Source: Atrina japonica
Taxonomy: Eukaryota; Mollusca; Bivalvia; Pterioida; Pinnidae
Direction: 5' to 3'
Length of the DNA stretch: 64,000 bases
Assembly: GCA_030159075.1 (NCBI GenBank)
Contig: BROG01000457.1
Location: forward strand, 434,001 to 498,000
The notes below the pieces were generated by a model that was not told the DNA's origin, made no database searches, and worked only from the letters and a program-made list of their open reading frames with translations. A program made the translations under genes and the position numbers. Of this stretch, positions 12,693 to 28,756 are shown piece after piece. Within the stretch, counting starts at the first letter, position 1. Each line of letters opens with the position of its first letter.

Positions 12693-14019
12693 TTATATTG
12701 CGAGTTTAAGATTATAAGAATGATTACCGTTGTGTATTCTTTAGATGGAATGAATCATCATAATTTTGCCGCTTATATCCTCAAAACAAACTGTCTAATT
12801 GATATACGAACACACCTTTGGAGTGTCCAAACAAAACGGAATTAGATTGTTCAAACAAAACATTTTTACTTCAATACATATATTTATTTTGCAACATGGC
12901 ATTTATTTTGTTAAACTATTCATTCAGTTTATTTTGGATTAAAAACTTTTCTGATAAATGTAAGGTAAACAATACATTAGTTGATCGAAATATGATTGAA
13001 TGCTTATCTCATATAGATACTGACTAGAAACAAACGGGTGTCATGAATCAGAAACTTCCTACGTTTCTAGAACAGACTCATTTGAAGTTCTTGAATTTCT
13101 GCGAGAAATTGACATTGTATATTATATGGGATATGGATTTAAGAAGTGAACAAAGGTAGTGGAATGAATTGTAATAGATTAAAATCGTGAGTGTATTCCA
13201 ATATTGTTAATCGTATTACTGAAATAAACATAAGTCAGATCATTTGAACCGTTTCCCAATAAATATAATGACCCCAAGACTGAAGCGTCCTTATTATTAG
13301 TCTCTACTTCACCATATGGTTTGTGGTCAATATTTTGAATGAAATAAAATATTAAAAATCATTTTTTAATTTTGGGAACTTTTGAATTGATCTGAACTTT
13401 ACTATTCATCAGCTGATACGAGGACTATTGTGTGTACCTGCTATTTTCTCCATATGCCTAGATTTAGGTCACATGGTGATGAAAGTCACATGACAGAGAT
13501 AGGTCTGTCGGGGGATCTCGGAAACGACGTATTGTTTGAAAATCGTTAATCTTCTAGGACATTGAATCCTACAAACATTTAAGGAAGCAAGGTGACGCTG
13601 GAGATGACCCAGATGATGAAACCGTTCGTATCGGAAGTGGGAGGTCCCCAGTTCGATGGACGGTAAACGAGACTTGGAAGGTATTAGCTGTCCGTGTGCG
13701 CAAGTTGTTCTAAAAGTCATTGGTCTCTAGTATCCGAATTAAAAGCGGTCCTGAAGACTGAGTTGTACTTTAAAGAACGCCTACTGTATTGACATAGTTC
13801 TCTAGCGCAGGTCAAGCGTTTTTGCTTATTCTGTCTTTCGTTAGTCAGAGTTATCTCACATGTCAGAATGTATCTATTGTAACGCCATGTCTTTACTCGA
13901 GAAAACAAGGTCGTTTTCCCACACATATGACATCACAATTAATCATTTTTCTCATTTTACCCACAAACAAATTACATTACAATTGATACCTGCTACAAGG
14001 GGTGGTAACTATGGATAAT
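12693..14019. other. Intergenic stretch with a more mixed-composition block at 13.44-13.93 kb
   Basis: The 13440-13930 part is less AT-rich than its surroundings and holds two overlapping minus-strand open frames (83 and 69 codons) without recognisable domains. It may be an old repeat. Nothing else was seen. Confidence 0.4.
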
Positions 14020-14100
14020 GAAAATATTTAACAGCTGGTGGCATCTCCATATAAGTGAAAAACTGATGTGGGGTATTAAAATAGCAATAAAATAGACAAA
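14020..14100 (+). mobile_element. SINE family B, 3' tail remnant
   Basis: ACAGCTGGTGGCATCTCCAT and ATAAGTGAAAAACTG match the 3' tail of family B, whose better copies read GGTGACGTCTCCATATGAG and TGAAAGATTCTTGAGTG. Only the tail survives. Confidence 0.5.
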
Positions 14101-14184
14101 AATGACACAATGTTCTGTAAACGAAGGGCACCATTAGAATCAAATATAAAAAGGGTAAATTTTAAATATAATAAGCTTTATATA

Positions 14185-14297
14185 TTACCTCTTGGTTTCC
14201 AGAGGTCCGTGTTTGTCCATTTTTACCGGATTTGTATCTATGTCCTGGACATCCTATTGATTTATACTTTGGTATCTGAAATTTTTATATCTTATAA
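14185..14297 (+). mobile_element. Retroelement 3' terminal fragment (family R)
   Basis: It begins in TACCTCTTGGTTTCCAGAGG and continues with CCGTGTTTGTCCATTTTTAC, GTCCTGGACATCC and the common terminus ATACTTTGGTATCTGAAA. It is a short 5'-truncated copy in sense orientation. Confidence 0.75.
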
Positions 14298-15112
14298 CTT
14301 TATTCAATGAATTGAATAGTACTGCATTTTGACGATGAACAACTTCATATAAACATTCCAGTTGCCCTACTACCAAGCCGAGGAATAATAATTCTGACTT
14401 TGATAGCAATATGATAGTCATAACATTACAATGTTATTGTTTAAAATGTTACAAATGAGTCTTACCCATGTTTCCTCTATTTGATTTTGCCGGTAATTAT
14501 GTCAGGAGAAAATATTACCATCCCTGAGAAATTCATACATACATCATCATGTTACCTACAAATCAAGATATCATCATTTGATGGAATTTTAATACGTGAT
14601 TTATATGACCTTTTAAGATATTTTATCTGTACTTATCGATAGCTTTGATGTAGGCCATCTGATGTAAATTATCTAATGATGGAATCGATGAGATTGCCTG
14701 AGGTTATAATTATATTGATGTTATAAATATATCTTAATACATCGCCTTTTGTCACAACATATCTTATACTTGCTCTGTTGCTCTAAGTGTCAACCTACAT
14801 CCCACCGTCAACAGAACTGTGAGTATATCAACGAATTATCTACTAAACTGTCTCCTTCTAAGTTTTGCATACATAAATGACAGGTATAGCTTTAAGGGAT
14901 CTTTTATTTCATAAATACATATTGGTCTCTAGAATTTTAAGAAATACCATTCGATAACATTCTTTATCGGTTTATTGGTTGGGTGTCAAGATATACTCAT
15001 TAATAGAAAGTTCGCGTTTTCAAAGATAACATAGTCTTTACTCCCCCTCTCTTGATTTTTTCTTACAGATAAAATTCAAAAATATAATTTTATATTTCAA
15101 TGTCTGGTTTAA

Positions 15113-16857
<1,745 letters not shown>

Positions 16858-17095
16858 AAGTGTTTTACGCCACACTCAACAATTTTTCAGTTATATGGTG
16901 GCGGCCAGTTTTTAATGGTGGAGGAGAGAACCAAAATACAATGTACCCGGGAAGAGACCACCGGCCTTCCACAAGTAAACTGGCAAACTTTCTCACAAAA
17001 ATCAGCTTAGGTTCCAACGGGACTCGAACCTGCGCTGACAGGAAGTGAGAGACTTCATGGTTCAATGCGCGATGCTCTAACCACTCAACCACGTT
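16858..17095 (-). mobile_element. SINE family A, antisense, nearly full length
   Basis: Read on the minus strand it has a degenerate A box (CGTGGTTGAGTGG), an extended arm typical of class-II (Ser/Leu-like) tRNA heads, and the B box GGTTCGAGTCCC (17020-17031 on plus). The body TTTTTGTGAGAAAGTTTGCC and CGGTGGTCTCTTCCCGGG follows, and the tail is ACTGAAAAATTGTTGAGTG. Open frames of 62 and 75 codons on either strand lie entirely inside the SINE and are not genes. Confidence 0.88.
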
Positions 17096-19625
<2,530 letters not shown>

Positions 19626-20165
19626 TAATTATGACAATTATATTTTGTTTTATAGTAAAATGGTTAATGCACATGTTAAAAAAAGAATCAAATAAAAAAA
19701 ATCATTAGTATCAATAACATTTTATCGGTTGAGCTCGAATTTGAAATAAATGTAGATTTCCTAAAGAGAAAGCGGTATCATACAAGGTCAAATAATAAGC
19801 CTTAACAGATTGCAAAAATGAATTTTGAATTTAAAACGGGACGATCCATACGCAATATTACATTAGAATTGAAGGTTTCAGTTTGATTTCAATTTATATG
19901 CTACTGAATCAGCTTAAGGTTTATCAAGACGAACGACACTGCTTGGAAGTAAAGTATTTAGAATATTTAAGATATAAGTAATATGAGATGTCGGAATAGA
20001 GTCGGAGTGTCATTGAGCCGTTAAAACTTACATATCAGAAAAACGACTAATGTAAATTGCGAATTGTTCGTTTAGTAAATTTGGAGTTGTTTATCATTAT
20101 TGTTCGATAGTTATCAACTTAGAATAAATCTGGATGACAAATGTAAATACTAGATATTTTAACTG

Positions 20166-20330
20166 GTCATACATACATACAAACATACATACATACATAC
20201 ATACATACATACATACATACATACATACATACATACACATACATACATACATACATATATACATACATACATACATACATACATACATACATACACACAC
20301 AGACACACACACACACACACACATATATAA

Positions 20331-20366
<36 letters not shown>
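20166..20366. repeat. Compound (ATAC)n-(CA)n-(TA)n microsatellite
   Basis: ATAC repeats occupy about 20168-20293. They pass into CA repeats (20294-20323) and then TA repeats (20333-20366), followed by a short GTATGT tract. The Tyr-Ile-His and Met-Tyr-Val-Cys frames on the two strands are artefacts. Confidence 0.96.
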
Positions 20367-20370
<4 letters not shown>

Positions 20371-21674
20371 GTATGTATGTGTGTGTGTATGTGTGGATGA
20401 ATTGAATCCTTTTATTTTCTCTCTCTCATTAAGTTTTGATTGAAATAGGTTTCAATTTTCATTCATACATGTTTCCGTTTAATATATTTTATAATTACAT
20501 ATCATCAGTGACGTTAACACAGGTGCCCATTACGAAGATCAGTCAATATTACACTTGGTGAGAACAATTGTTCAGATTATTATGCCATAGAGCTGTATAT
20601 ACATGTACATGTATGCTGTGTCAAATTCATTTTCATGCGTCTTCATAATATTGTCTGCATTTTAGATTTAATCCAACTAATCAATGAAAGTCAGAATGGA
20701 GCATGGCAAAATATAGAACAGATTATATTATTTGGTTTTGTTTCTATATCAACTATCGCATGTTAATTAGTCGTTGGTAAACAAAGAAAGATGAAACACG
20801 TTTATATCTCAAAATGGAAATTACTAAATTGTACTTTATACTCATTTGCGAAAGCAAGATTTAATTCAATCAGTGTAATACTTTTTTAAGAGTAATACCA
20901 TTTCATGAAGATATCGGTTTCTATGAAATATACTCTAGATATTGATTCGAAATATATTTCGGTTAGAAAACTTGCACCAGTAAATGTATTGATATTTATT
21001 GCATTCTTATTAATCTACATTACAAGCATGCATTGCGCTACTTTTATTCACCGCATCATTTAGAACATTTCCTGTTCTTTGACGCCATATACTTAGCTAA
21101 AACCAGACTTCTGAAATATACATATAAATTCACTTATCACCCATCATTGTCAACATGATATTCATTTCATGTTGATGGATATATAAATGTGACTGATACA
21201 TCAGAGTTTAAATCCCCGTGGTCATTTATATTTTCATTCCGTTTTCCTGAAATACTTCAACTCAATGAATGACTTCTAGCAGGATATATCCCTCTGTCAT
21301 ACCATAACTCATATCGGTAAATTGCCCATTTCAACCGCACTACAGAATTCCCTGATGAGTACTCTTAAGCATTTTATAATACTTTTGAATTCAGTTTCTT
21401 GAAATTTACATCGCCACCTTGCGTTTTTTAATTATGTTGTGACATTTTTCTACATCTCTTTAAGTTAGTCGCATCAGAACGGTGGTTAATCAAAATTGTG
21501 TTGACCATTGAAATAGCTTGTACATTTACGGTAAGCTAAACATGTCATTTAGCATTTAACATGTATCTCCCTGCCTAGAATCGCTAGGCATATTATACCA
21601 TGCATACAAATGTCATGTATATTTGCTACTCGCAAACATTATTAATATTTCTGATTACAAATAATGACGTATCT
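20367..21674. other. AT-rich stretch, nothing recognised
   Basis: No coding signal and no member of the repeat families was seen. Confidence 0.45.
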
Positions 21675-21862
21675 TTGACGAGCCAAAATCACATTAATGA
21701 TTTAAACCTAGCGTTTCTCCATTTAAACCTAGTTTTTCGCAGTGAACCCTCATATTTGCAAGTAAAAGGCACATAGGTTGACATTTTTATCAATATATAT
21801 ATATATATATAGATATAGATATCGGGAGAAAAGCTAGGTTTAACTAATAAAAGTGATTTTTT
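21675..21862. mobile_element. Foldback-type element, copy 2, with TA repeat in its loop
   Basis: The left arm has CGAGCCAAAATCACATTAAT, TTAAACCTAGCGTTTCTCC and TTAAACCTAGTTTTTCGC. The right arm has GGGAGAAAAGCTAGGTTTAA and AAAAGTGATTTTTTG. A (TA)n run with GATATA variants (21793-21825) lies between them. This is the shortest and clearest hairpin version of the family. Confidence 0.7.
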
Positions 21863-21929
21863 GTATGTCATTATATGTTAACAAAGAGGCAATTTATAGA
21901 AACCGATTTTTACAACTGGGATAAATTAG

Positions 21930-22285
21930 AGGGACATTAGCTGTGTTGGTTTTTTCAAAAACTTTGATCCCCTGTTTACTACTTAGATTGATATAAAATA
22001 ACGAAAAAAATATACACAGGCATAAAAATTCTTAAATTTTCCTATATATTTTGTGAAACCTGCTTGAGAAACCCAGATTTGGCACTTTTTCACTTGCAAC
22101 TCAGTCTTATTATTTGTATATGAATAGCACACAGGACCAGACCTTAATTTTACAAAATGTTTAGGAATATAAGATATTTTTTATGCCTGTGTATAGTTCT
22201 TATTTGTTATTGTACATCAAGTACAAGTAGTAAAAGTAGAAAAAATCGAAATAATTGTTTTTTGTAAACATAGCTAATGCCCCTT
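21930..22285. mobile_element. TTAA-ended MITE (family M), copy 1
   Basis: The ends are inverted: GAGGGACATTAGCTGTGTT on the left and AACATAGCTAATGCCCCTT on the right. Inside, a second inverted pair occurs: ATACACAGGCATAAAAA (about 22013-22029) against TTTTTATGCCTGTGTAT. The element is therefore largely palindromic and has no coding capacity. Other copies at 49.3-49.8 and 58.1-58.3 kb end in CCCTTTAA, suggesting a TTAA target. Confidence 0.75.
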
Positions 22286-22639
22286 GAAGTTTTCGCATCA
22301 CACAGCCTTTTAAACCACTTCATAATGATAATTGAATCATCGTGTGATCGATATTTACAAATGATAAGATAAACCATTATCAGAATTCCAAATTTACCTG
22401 TTAATCATTGTCACAATAATTACGTACATATTTCAATGTTATTGCTACCGATATATACTTCGCCTACAAGCATGCTTTCAAGTCCATCTCCTTTCATCCC
22501 TTAAATCACAGAGATAAATATGGTAACATGCACATTACATCGATGAAAAGTAGTTAGAGTGTAAACTGCTCTACCATGTTAGCACCACAGTTTCTTAAAT
22601 ATTCTATAGCAAAAAAGGCATTTGAAATGTTTGATCTTA

Positions 22640-22834
22640 TTAAATATATTCCTTTCCGTATCTTTTCCGATTAGACTGCGAAGAATTGTTATAGTTTCTA
22701 TTCCAAACATAATAAGAATGGTCACTGGAGGGCCAGTCTACATTGGAAGTAAAATTGACTGTGTCTGAAATGCCAGTTACGGCTGTAAAATCGGTCACTA
22801 CATGACCGAAACATTGAATACAAATGTTCGACGT
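22640..22834 (-). CDS. Candidate terminal coding exon, unidentified
   Basis: On the minus strand a pyrimidine-rich run ending TTCTTCCTTGTTGCAG (22835-22850) precedes a 64-codon open stretch ending in TAA. The translated stretch begins TSNICIQC, has a CxxC pair and two N-glycosylation sequons (NFT and NNSS), and ends in a basic segment (NRKRYGKEYI). Alternatively, the ATG at 22865-22867 would give a 75-residue protein with a weakly hydrophobic start. I recognise no family. No matching donor or upstream exon was identified, so this could be chance. Confidence 0.2.
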   Translation of the reverse strand, partial: TSNICIQCFGHVVTDFTAVTGISDTVNFTSNVDWPSSDHSYYVWNRNYNNSSQSNRKRYGKEYI

Positions 22835-23106
22835 CTGCAACAAGGAAGAAATCATTAAAAGACACATTTCCTCGAGGGTATTTTTTATAGGAAAGCAAGA
22901 TGATGACCTCCCCGTGCTGCTACATTTTTAAATCAGTCAATTGAAAGAAAACGAACATTTTGTTAATCACGCCAAAATCATGACATTCCAATCATTAATT
23001 GTGTATGCAGAGATTAAACGACGGATACCAAAAATTGCCTATTAAATTCGTTTTATATGCCATCAATACCTTAAATGGAGACGTCGCCAGCTTTAGATGC
23101 AGTATT

Positions 23107-23353
23107 GTCCGATTCATATAAGATGGATGGGCGGAGTAACCTTTTGATTATCATACGGGTGATTTTATTGTCTGATTCACATAAGATGGCGCGGCGGAGT
23201 AACCTTTTGATTATCATACGGGTGATTCTATTGTCTGATTCACATAAGATGGCGGGGTGGAGTAACCTTTTTGATTATCATACGGGTGATTCTATTGTCT
23301 GATTCACATAAGATGGCGGGGTGGATGAACCTTTTGATTATCATACGGGTGAT
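23107..23353. repeat. Tandem repeat, 63-bp unit, four copies
   Basis: Units start at 23107, 23170, 23233 and 23297. Each has GATTCA(C/T)ATAAGATGG, then a GCGGAGTAACC-type block, then GATTATCATACGGGTGATT. The first differs most from the rest, and the third carries one extra T. Because 63 is a multiple of three, a frame stays open through the first three units as a repeated 21-residue peptide and breaks at the extra T. I treat it as noncoding. Confidence 0.92.
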
Positions 23354-24113
23354 TTCCACTCACTTTTCGGTTATAACAAGCTGCACGGGGAAAACGTTTT
23401 ATTTCCATCTGGAAACTCTTGTGTTTGGTGACAAGAAGGCACGCTTACTCTAGTCAGTGTAATTTTGATGTTATGCTTTATTAACTAAAATTAAATCAGG
23501 TCAAGAAAGGGTTCATTAGACTCCATCCCGCCAGGTGATATGGATTTTACTATATCGCTCTGAATGCGGTTATTTAATTATTAACTTATTTTAGTCCATT
23601 TTTCACAATTGTGTGATTAATTGAAATAAGCAAATGCATTTAAATAACTACATATTAACATTCATTCCTAATTGAATTTCTGTATATATTTCAACAATTC
23701 TATGTTGTAAGCTCATGATTAATCTTTGGGGAATGTTTATATGAAATGTCATATTCATTTCTACAACTCATTATTCATTAAGTTAGAAGCCATATCTCTG
23801 TGAAAATATTTTTATTGCATATAATCTCTGAGAATCGTCCTTAGACCTGATTCAGTAAAACATAAAACACAGAACTAGGTCAATCGAAGCAAGAAAAATC
23901 AAGCGGTTAATGAAAAAGTAGATATTTCGGGAAAATTAGCGAAAATCGATGAATTGGTGGATTGCGGATTAATTTTGCATAAAGACGATAAGACGAATTA
24001 ATATTTCTGTTTGTGGTAGTTTTTCTCATTTAGGTCAATCGAAATTTCCTATTTGCTAAGATATATTTTATTTTCCTTGCAATTGTAATATATCTCAAAG
24101 TATCTGACCCTTT

Positions 24114-24551
24114 TTAGTACAATAAGCAAAGAATCGGATACCATGGATATGGTCTCAAACAATAAAACATCAAGGTGCCAAATCTTAAGTTTCCTTTTTG
24201 ACACTTATGATCTACAAACGAAACAAAATCCAATTTTAATATCATTTGTTGTTGAGATAAATTGACTTTTATAACCGACTCTATTTGGCGAGCTTTTTCG
24301 ACTGCTTCTTTAAATCTGATTTCCCTTTGTTTGTCATTATATATTCTAGACGGACATGAAATTTGGTTATAGAACTTAATGACACTTAACAGTATGTTCC
24401 GCATTTTCTGTGATACAATTACATCAGATGAGCTTCTGGACTTCTCCATTACATAATTAGCCTGGTATGAAATTCTAAACACAAATGTAATTACACAAAA
24501 CCGATTTCTATATTCGGTGAGAATTACCAGGGTAAAATTGAACCTATACAT
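24114..24551 (-). other. 145-codon open frame, unidentified
   Basis: This is the longest open frame in the window besides the GPCR and the low-complexity tracts. The middle part looks protein-like and helical with charged residues (NDKQREIRFKEAVEKARQIE). The first ~30 residues are hydrophobic. I recognise no domain, there is no clear GT donor at its end, and a run this long is only mildly unlikely by chance in DNA of this composition. It might contain an exon or an old repeat ORF. Confidence 0.2.
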
Positions 24552-25984
24552 GGTAAATCCTTAATCGTACTCTAAATTTGGCACTGATTTGATTACAAAA
24601 ATTTATAATTCAAGAGGGTATGATTTCCATTTCCATTCTTGTATATCTATGTTTACACTAGCAAACACATTTACAAGAACACTCGTACAAAACGATTCTT
24701 ATCAGTCGGTACAAGTATGGACCGTGCAGCCATGTTCATTATACTTTTTCCATCAGATTTAAATCTTAGGAAGTACACTTAGTATATCACCAATATAAAA
24801 TAACTGCATACAATGATTCTGATATGTTGCTAAATATACACCTATAGTATGGAGTTTTGTTATTTGTTATGATGTATATTCTTATCCTAAATATATGTGT
24901 AAATGACTTTTAAGTCTGTGGAAATTTGTAAGTTCTATTTTTAAACCAGCGGTTTCTTATTACGTTAATATTTGTGTACGTGCTTTAGAGTAATTATGTG
25001 GTGTGAATTGTTGTTTTTTATTATATACTGTACCATTACTTGTACCTCTCAGTTTTGTTTATTATCATTGGAATAAACTGGATTTTTTTTCCATAATTTC
25101 TAGTTGACTGCTACGTATATTATTCAATTAGCTTTGATTATGAATTATACAAGGAATTAAACTACATCATTTGTGAATTGGTTTCTATTCGTTTTCAAAT
25201 ATTTTCCAATGTCAAGACATTCTAAGTAGGAAGAAGACAGTGTTTCATAAATTATTATACTTCTAAGAAACTTGATAGTATATGATTAATTAGCTATCAA
25301 CCTCTGGCATCACCGCCATAAAAAGCCAGTGAACTGACGTTTTTCGCAAGCTGTTATCACTTAAACGTTTGAACAAGACGTTAGATCCAAGCTTCTCGGT
25401 AACATAGATTCATAACAACATGGAATACAGTGGGGAATGGAGTAAAGTGGGACAGTGTCAAGCAGATTTATAGAACTTAATGACTGTGTTATTCTAACCC
25501 TCATTTTCGATAACAAGAGTTATCGTATGTCTTCAAATCCACACATTATACAATTTTATGACAATCTAACCAAACGTAATGCACGCATGCAGTGCACGTA
25601 GTTAGAAAATAATAAAAAAACAACTTGAGGCCCCTAATTAGCGATCGGTAAGATATTCCAAAGACCACACAGTACTATTCATAACTGTTCCATCAATATG
25701 GAGATCAAGTAAACATGTAAATAAGTCCATTCGTTGTCGGCATTTCATCGCAACTGTGATAATACATTGCTGAACATTTAAAAATTGTATTAACATTAAA
25801 AATGTGCATATACTTAAACCACTTCCAAGTTGAAAAGATAAAAACAAAAACATGTATCAGTACTTTCCGACCAGTTTGATAAACAACGACTCCACGATAG
25901 AGCAGCAGCTATATCCTTACAGGGGTGTAGTCTCTTGGGGGAAGTACGAATTAAAACTGAAGAAGTACCAATCAATAATCAAAA
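24552..25984. other. AT-rich stretch, nothing recognised
   Basis: No repeat family member and no credible coding frame was seen. A 71-codon minus-strand frame (25638-25853) has no support. Confidence 0.4.
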
Positions 25985-26105
25985 CTCAAGTCCATTATAA
26001 CACAACGAACTAGATGTGCAAATGGTCTCAACATGAAGAACAATTACGAATCCCAAACGGGATAAACCCGGAAGGAGTAAGTAGAGCGATTAATTCCTGT
26101 TCCGT
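25985..26105 (-). mobile_element. Repeat family T fragment, antisense
   Basis: Read on the minus strand it has CCCGTTTGGGATTCGTAATT, GTTCTTCATGTTGAGACC and ATTTGCACATCTAGTTCG, then ATAATGGACTTGAG. The same blocks in the same order occur at 31.7-32.1 and 43.6-43.7 kb. Family T resembles the 3' region of family R in layout (a CACCTGGTCCCA-type block) and may be a related retroelement 3' end. Confidence 0.6.
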
Positions 26106-26417
26106 TTTCATCTTGAGTTCCTCCTCAAAGCATTCCAACGCTCTATTTCTTTTGTGAAATGCACGCTGCATTTTCCCTTATTGATTCCATTTCCTTTTCC
26201 ATCTTTTTGTAGTTTACACGGTAACCTGCCCTTTTCTCTTTCGAATCGATCATGTTGCTTATAAAAGCAAACGACTTTCCATGTCTATGAACGTTTTCAT
26301 CTGAGGACGCCTAGAATATTACGCAATACGGTCAATGCAATGTACATGATAATTGAACACTAACATGAAATCCTAACTTAGTGTAAACGGGCGGTCATGG
26401 AACTTAAAGTTTAGAAA

Positions 26418-26455
26418 TGTATCCTCCTCCTCCTCCTCCTTATCATCATCACTAT
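26418..26455. repeat. Short (TCC)n/(ATC)n tract
   Basis: TCC repeats followed by ATC repeats, under 40 bp. Confidence 0.85.
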
Positions 26456-26649
26456 AAGTAAGATTACATCAATAATAATGTTTAATATAATACTCATTAT
26501 TATATTTATTCATCTAATATCGGATCGCTGAAATGTAGTTCCCTTTTCTACCCGGAAATATTAAATGGAATTAGGGTTTATTTTCTTATTTTCATATCAT
26601 TTTGAAATTTTGAATACCTATTGTCAGATTTGGTTCGAGATTATCAATA

Positions 26650-27020
26650 CTCCACTGCTTGATGCAGGACGGTTAAATGTGCCAGGGCAGAATTAAAAAC
26701 GCAAATGGCCCCGCCCATAGCCATGCTGTTGATTGACAACTGGTTTATTTATATCGATTTTGCGTTTGAATACTGATATATTATTAATTGGATATACCAT
26801 AGAAAGTTTGAGTGTGACTTACGAGTAGCAATCAGCTGGGAACCGTGATGATTGATTGATGCGTAACTTACGTAAGTATTTCACACGACCTGATTTCACA
26901 TAATGCGAGTTACGGACAGTGACAGGAATATCCGGTGAAAGCAACCAATTTGATCTGTTTATCGGAGATACTTGACAAAGTTGCACTAGGCCTAACTCTC
27001 TTTTTACTGTTCAACAGACA
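26650..27020 (+). promoter_or_regulatory. Possible promoter or first-exon region
   Basis: Within AT-rich surroundings this block carries a GC-box-like CCCCGCCC (26709-26716), a CCAAT element (26947-26951) and a strong 5' splice-site consensus GTAAGTAT (26872-26879). It also has an acceptor-like CTTTTTACTGTTCAACAG ending near 27018. It could hold a noncoding first exon of the GPCR about 24 kb downstream, or be unrelated. The individual motifs are short, so support is weak. Confidence 0.2.
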
Positions 27021-28756
27021 AGTTATAATTTTAACTACGAAACGAACTTGCATTTCTGTGGTCTGTGGCTCTGATCATAACATAACCTAAATATATCGCG
27101 ATATGGGCCTGTAGGCTGTACAGTTGTATTCTTGTGTTTTCGATTTCTTTCTGTGATTTTTGTTTGTTTTCTGGTAATATGATTTTAAGAATTAAATAAA
27201 TAAGAATTAAATATATGATATTCTATTCTTTATTGATTTGTTCGTGTATTCCTACGCTAAAAAGTAAAGCGGTTAACATTCAGCCACGTGATAAAAAATA
27301 CTGACATATGCGTTACATTGCTCTATGTACTTGGAATGAATAGAATTGCAGTCGGTGTTTAAAAATTTACACAAGAAAAACAGCTTTGTCCACTGCTAAT
27401 GATTGATACAAATTTAATTAAATCGGAAATAATATATGTAGCGATGAAACATTAGCGCTATGAAGGACGAAGACTGTATGTATCGGTATAACAGTGCATC
27501 GATTTTAGTAAGATTCGAACTCCTTTTATTCAAATTCTTCTATATCAATGTGGTAATCGTTATTACTGTATTTATTTGATCTTGATACCTGTTCATTAGA
27601 TCGATTTCCATTATTTATCGCAAAAAAAAGAAACAAGCAAACCCTGCATAAGTTCTAGTAACCTTGGAAACAATCTGAATGTTTATTAGCAATATGGGCC
27701 ATTTCTTATGGCGTTTTTGTGTAATGTAGGCTAAATATCGTCTGCTAGAGGTGATATTAAACACACCATTATTAAAACCTTATTTCATGCCTTTTTATCT
27801 CAGTTGCCCATTAAGTACAAAGATGTTCAGCTGTTGTAGAAAATATGATTGCACCTTTGTGTGAGGGAACACTTACATAAACACATTGCATTGCATTGCA
27901 CCGTGACTGACGTGTAAATAAATACACAAGTTATCAATAGAAAAACTATGATATTTTAATCACCTCACCTATCCCGATCATGAAAGCATTTAAATATTTA
28001 TCTTTGGGTGTTCATTTTTGAAGATATTTTATGAGGGACTACTTTATAGTTCCGCACATTAGTCTTACTGCGCCATTACGACACCAATATTTTTTGAATA
28101 ATCAGAATAAAGATATGCAGTTTTTATATTTATTTTGTTTAAATATCATAATTCAATTCCAATAATTGCATTAAGATAGGATCTGTATTCGATATCTGGA
28201 ATTTACAGTTCATTCTTATAAAAACGATAGCACTTGATGAGCGGACGATGCAATACAATTAACACGACAATGTCCATTACTCAAAGGTCATTACGTTACA
28301 GCACCATGTCACAGCTCTGCGTGAGCGTTTTACAGAGCGAGTGCTTTTTTTCTATTCAAACAAAACAGTCTGAAAAAACTGACAGCAGAATATTTTTTAG
28401 TTTTATACAATGGATATATTAAATCAGATAAAGTATTGTGTGTGTGTGTGTTTGTGTGAAAGGCTGTGAACGTTTGTTAATCAACTTTACCCAACACATC
28501 TGCTCTGAACATAACTCGTATCCATTGAAAGAAATATCTAACAATTCTTCTGATCTACCAGAGCAGATCTAAAAGGAAAAATATTATCAACTATAATACT
28601 TGAAATAAATCTGTGTCATGTTTCTGTTGTGTTGTATCAAATTTGTTATTTTATTACAAACATAAAGCACTGTATAATGGTGATGTTAATATTATAATTT
28701 GCCTCTGTTAATGTTACTTATATCCTAAGATACAAAGCTATATGACAAATGTAATG
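27021..28756. other. AT-rich stretch, nothing recognised
   Basis: Only a small GTGT run (28438-28458) and a TTGCA triplication (about 27886-27900) were noted. Confidence 0.4.

Noticed and set aside
13469..13926. Two overlapping minus-strand frames in a less AT-rich block
   Set aside because: No domain, no splice signals and different frames; probably an old repeat, but I could not match it to another copy.
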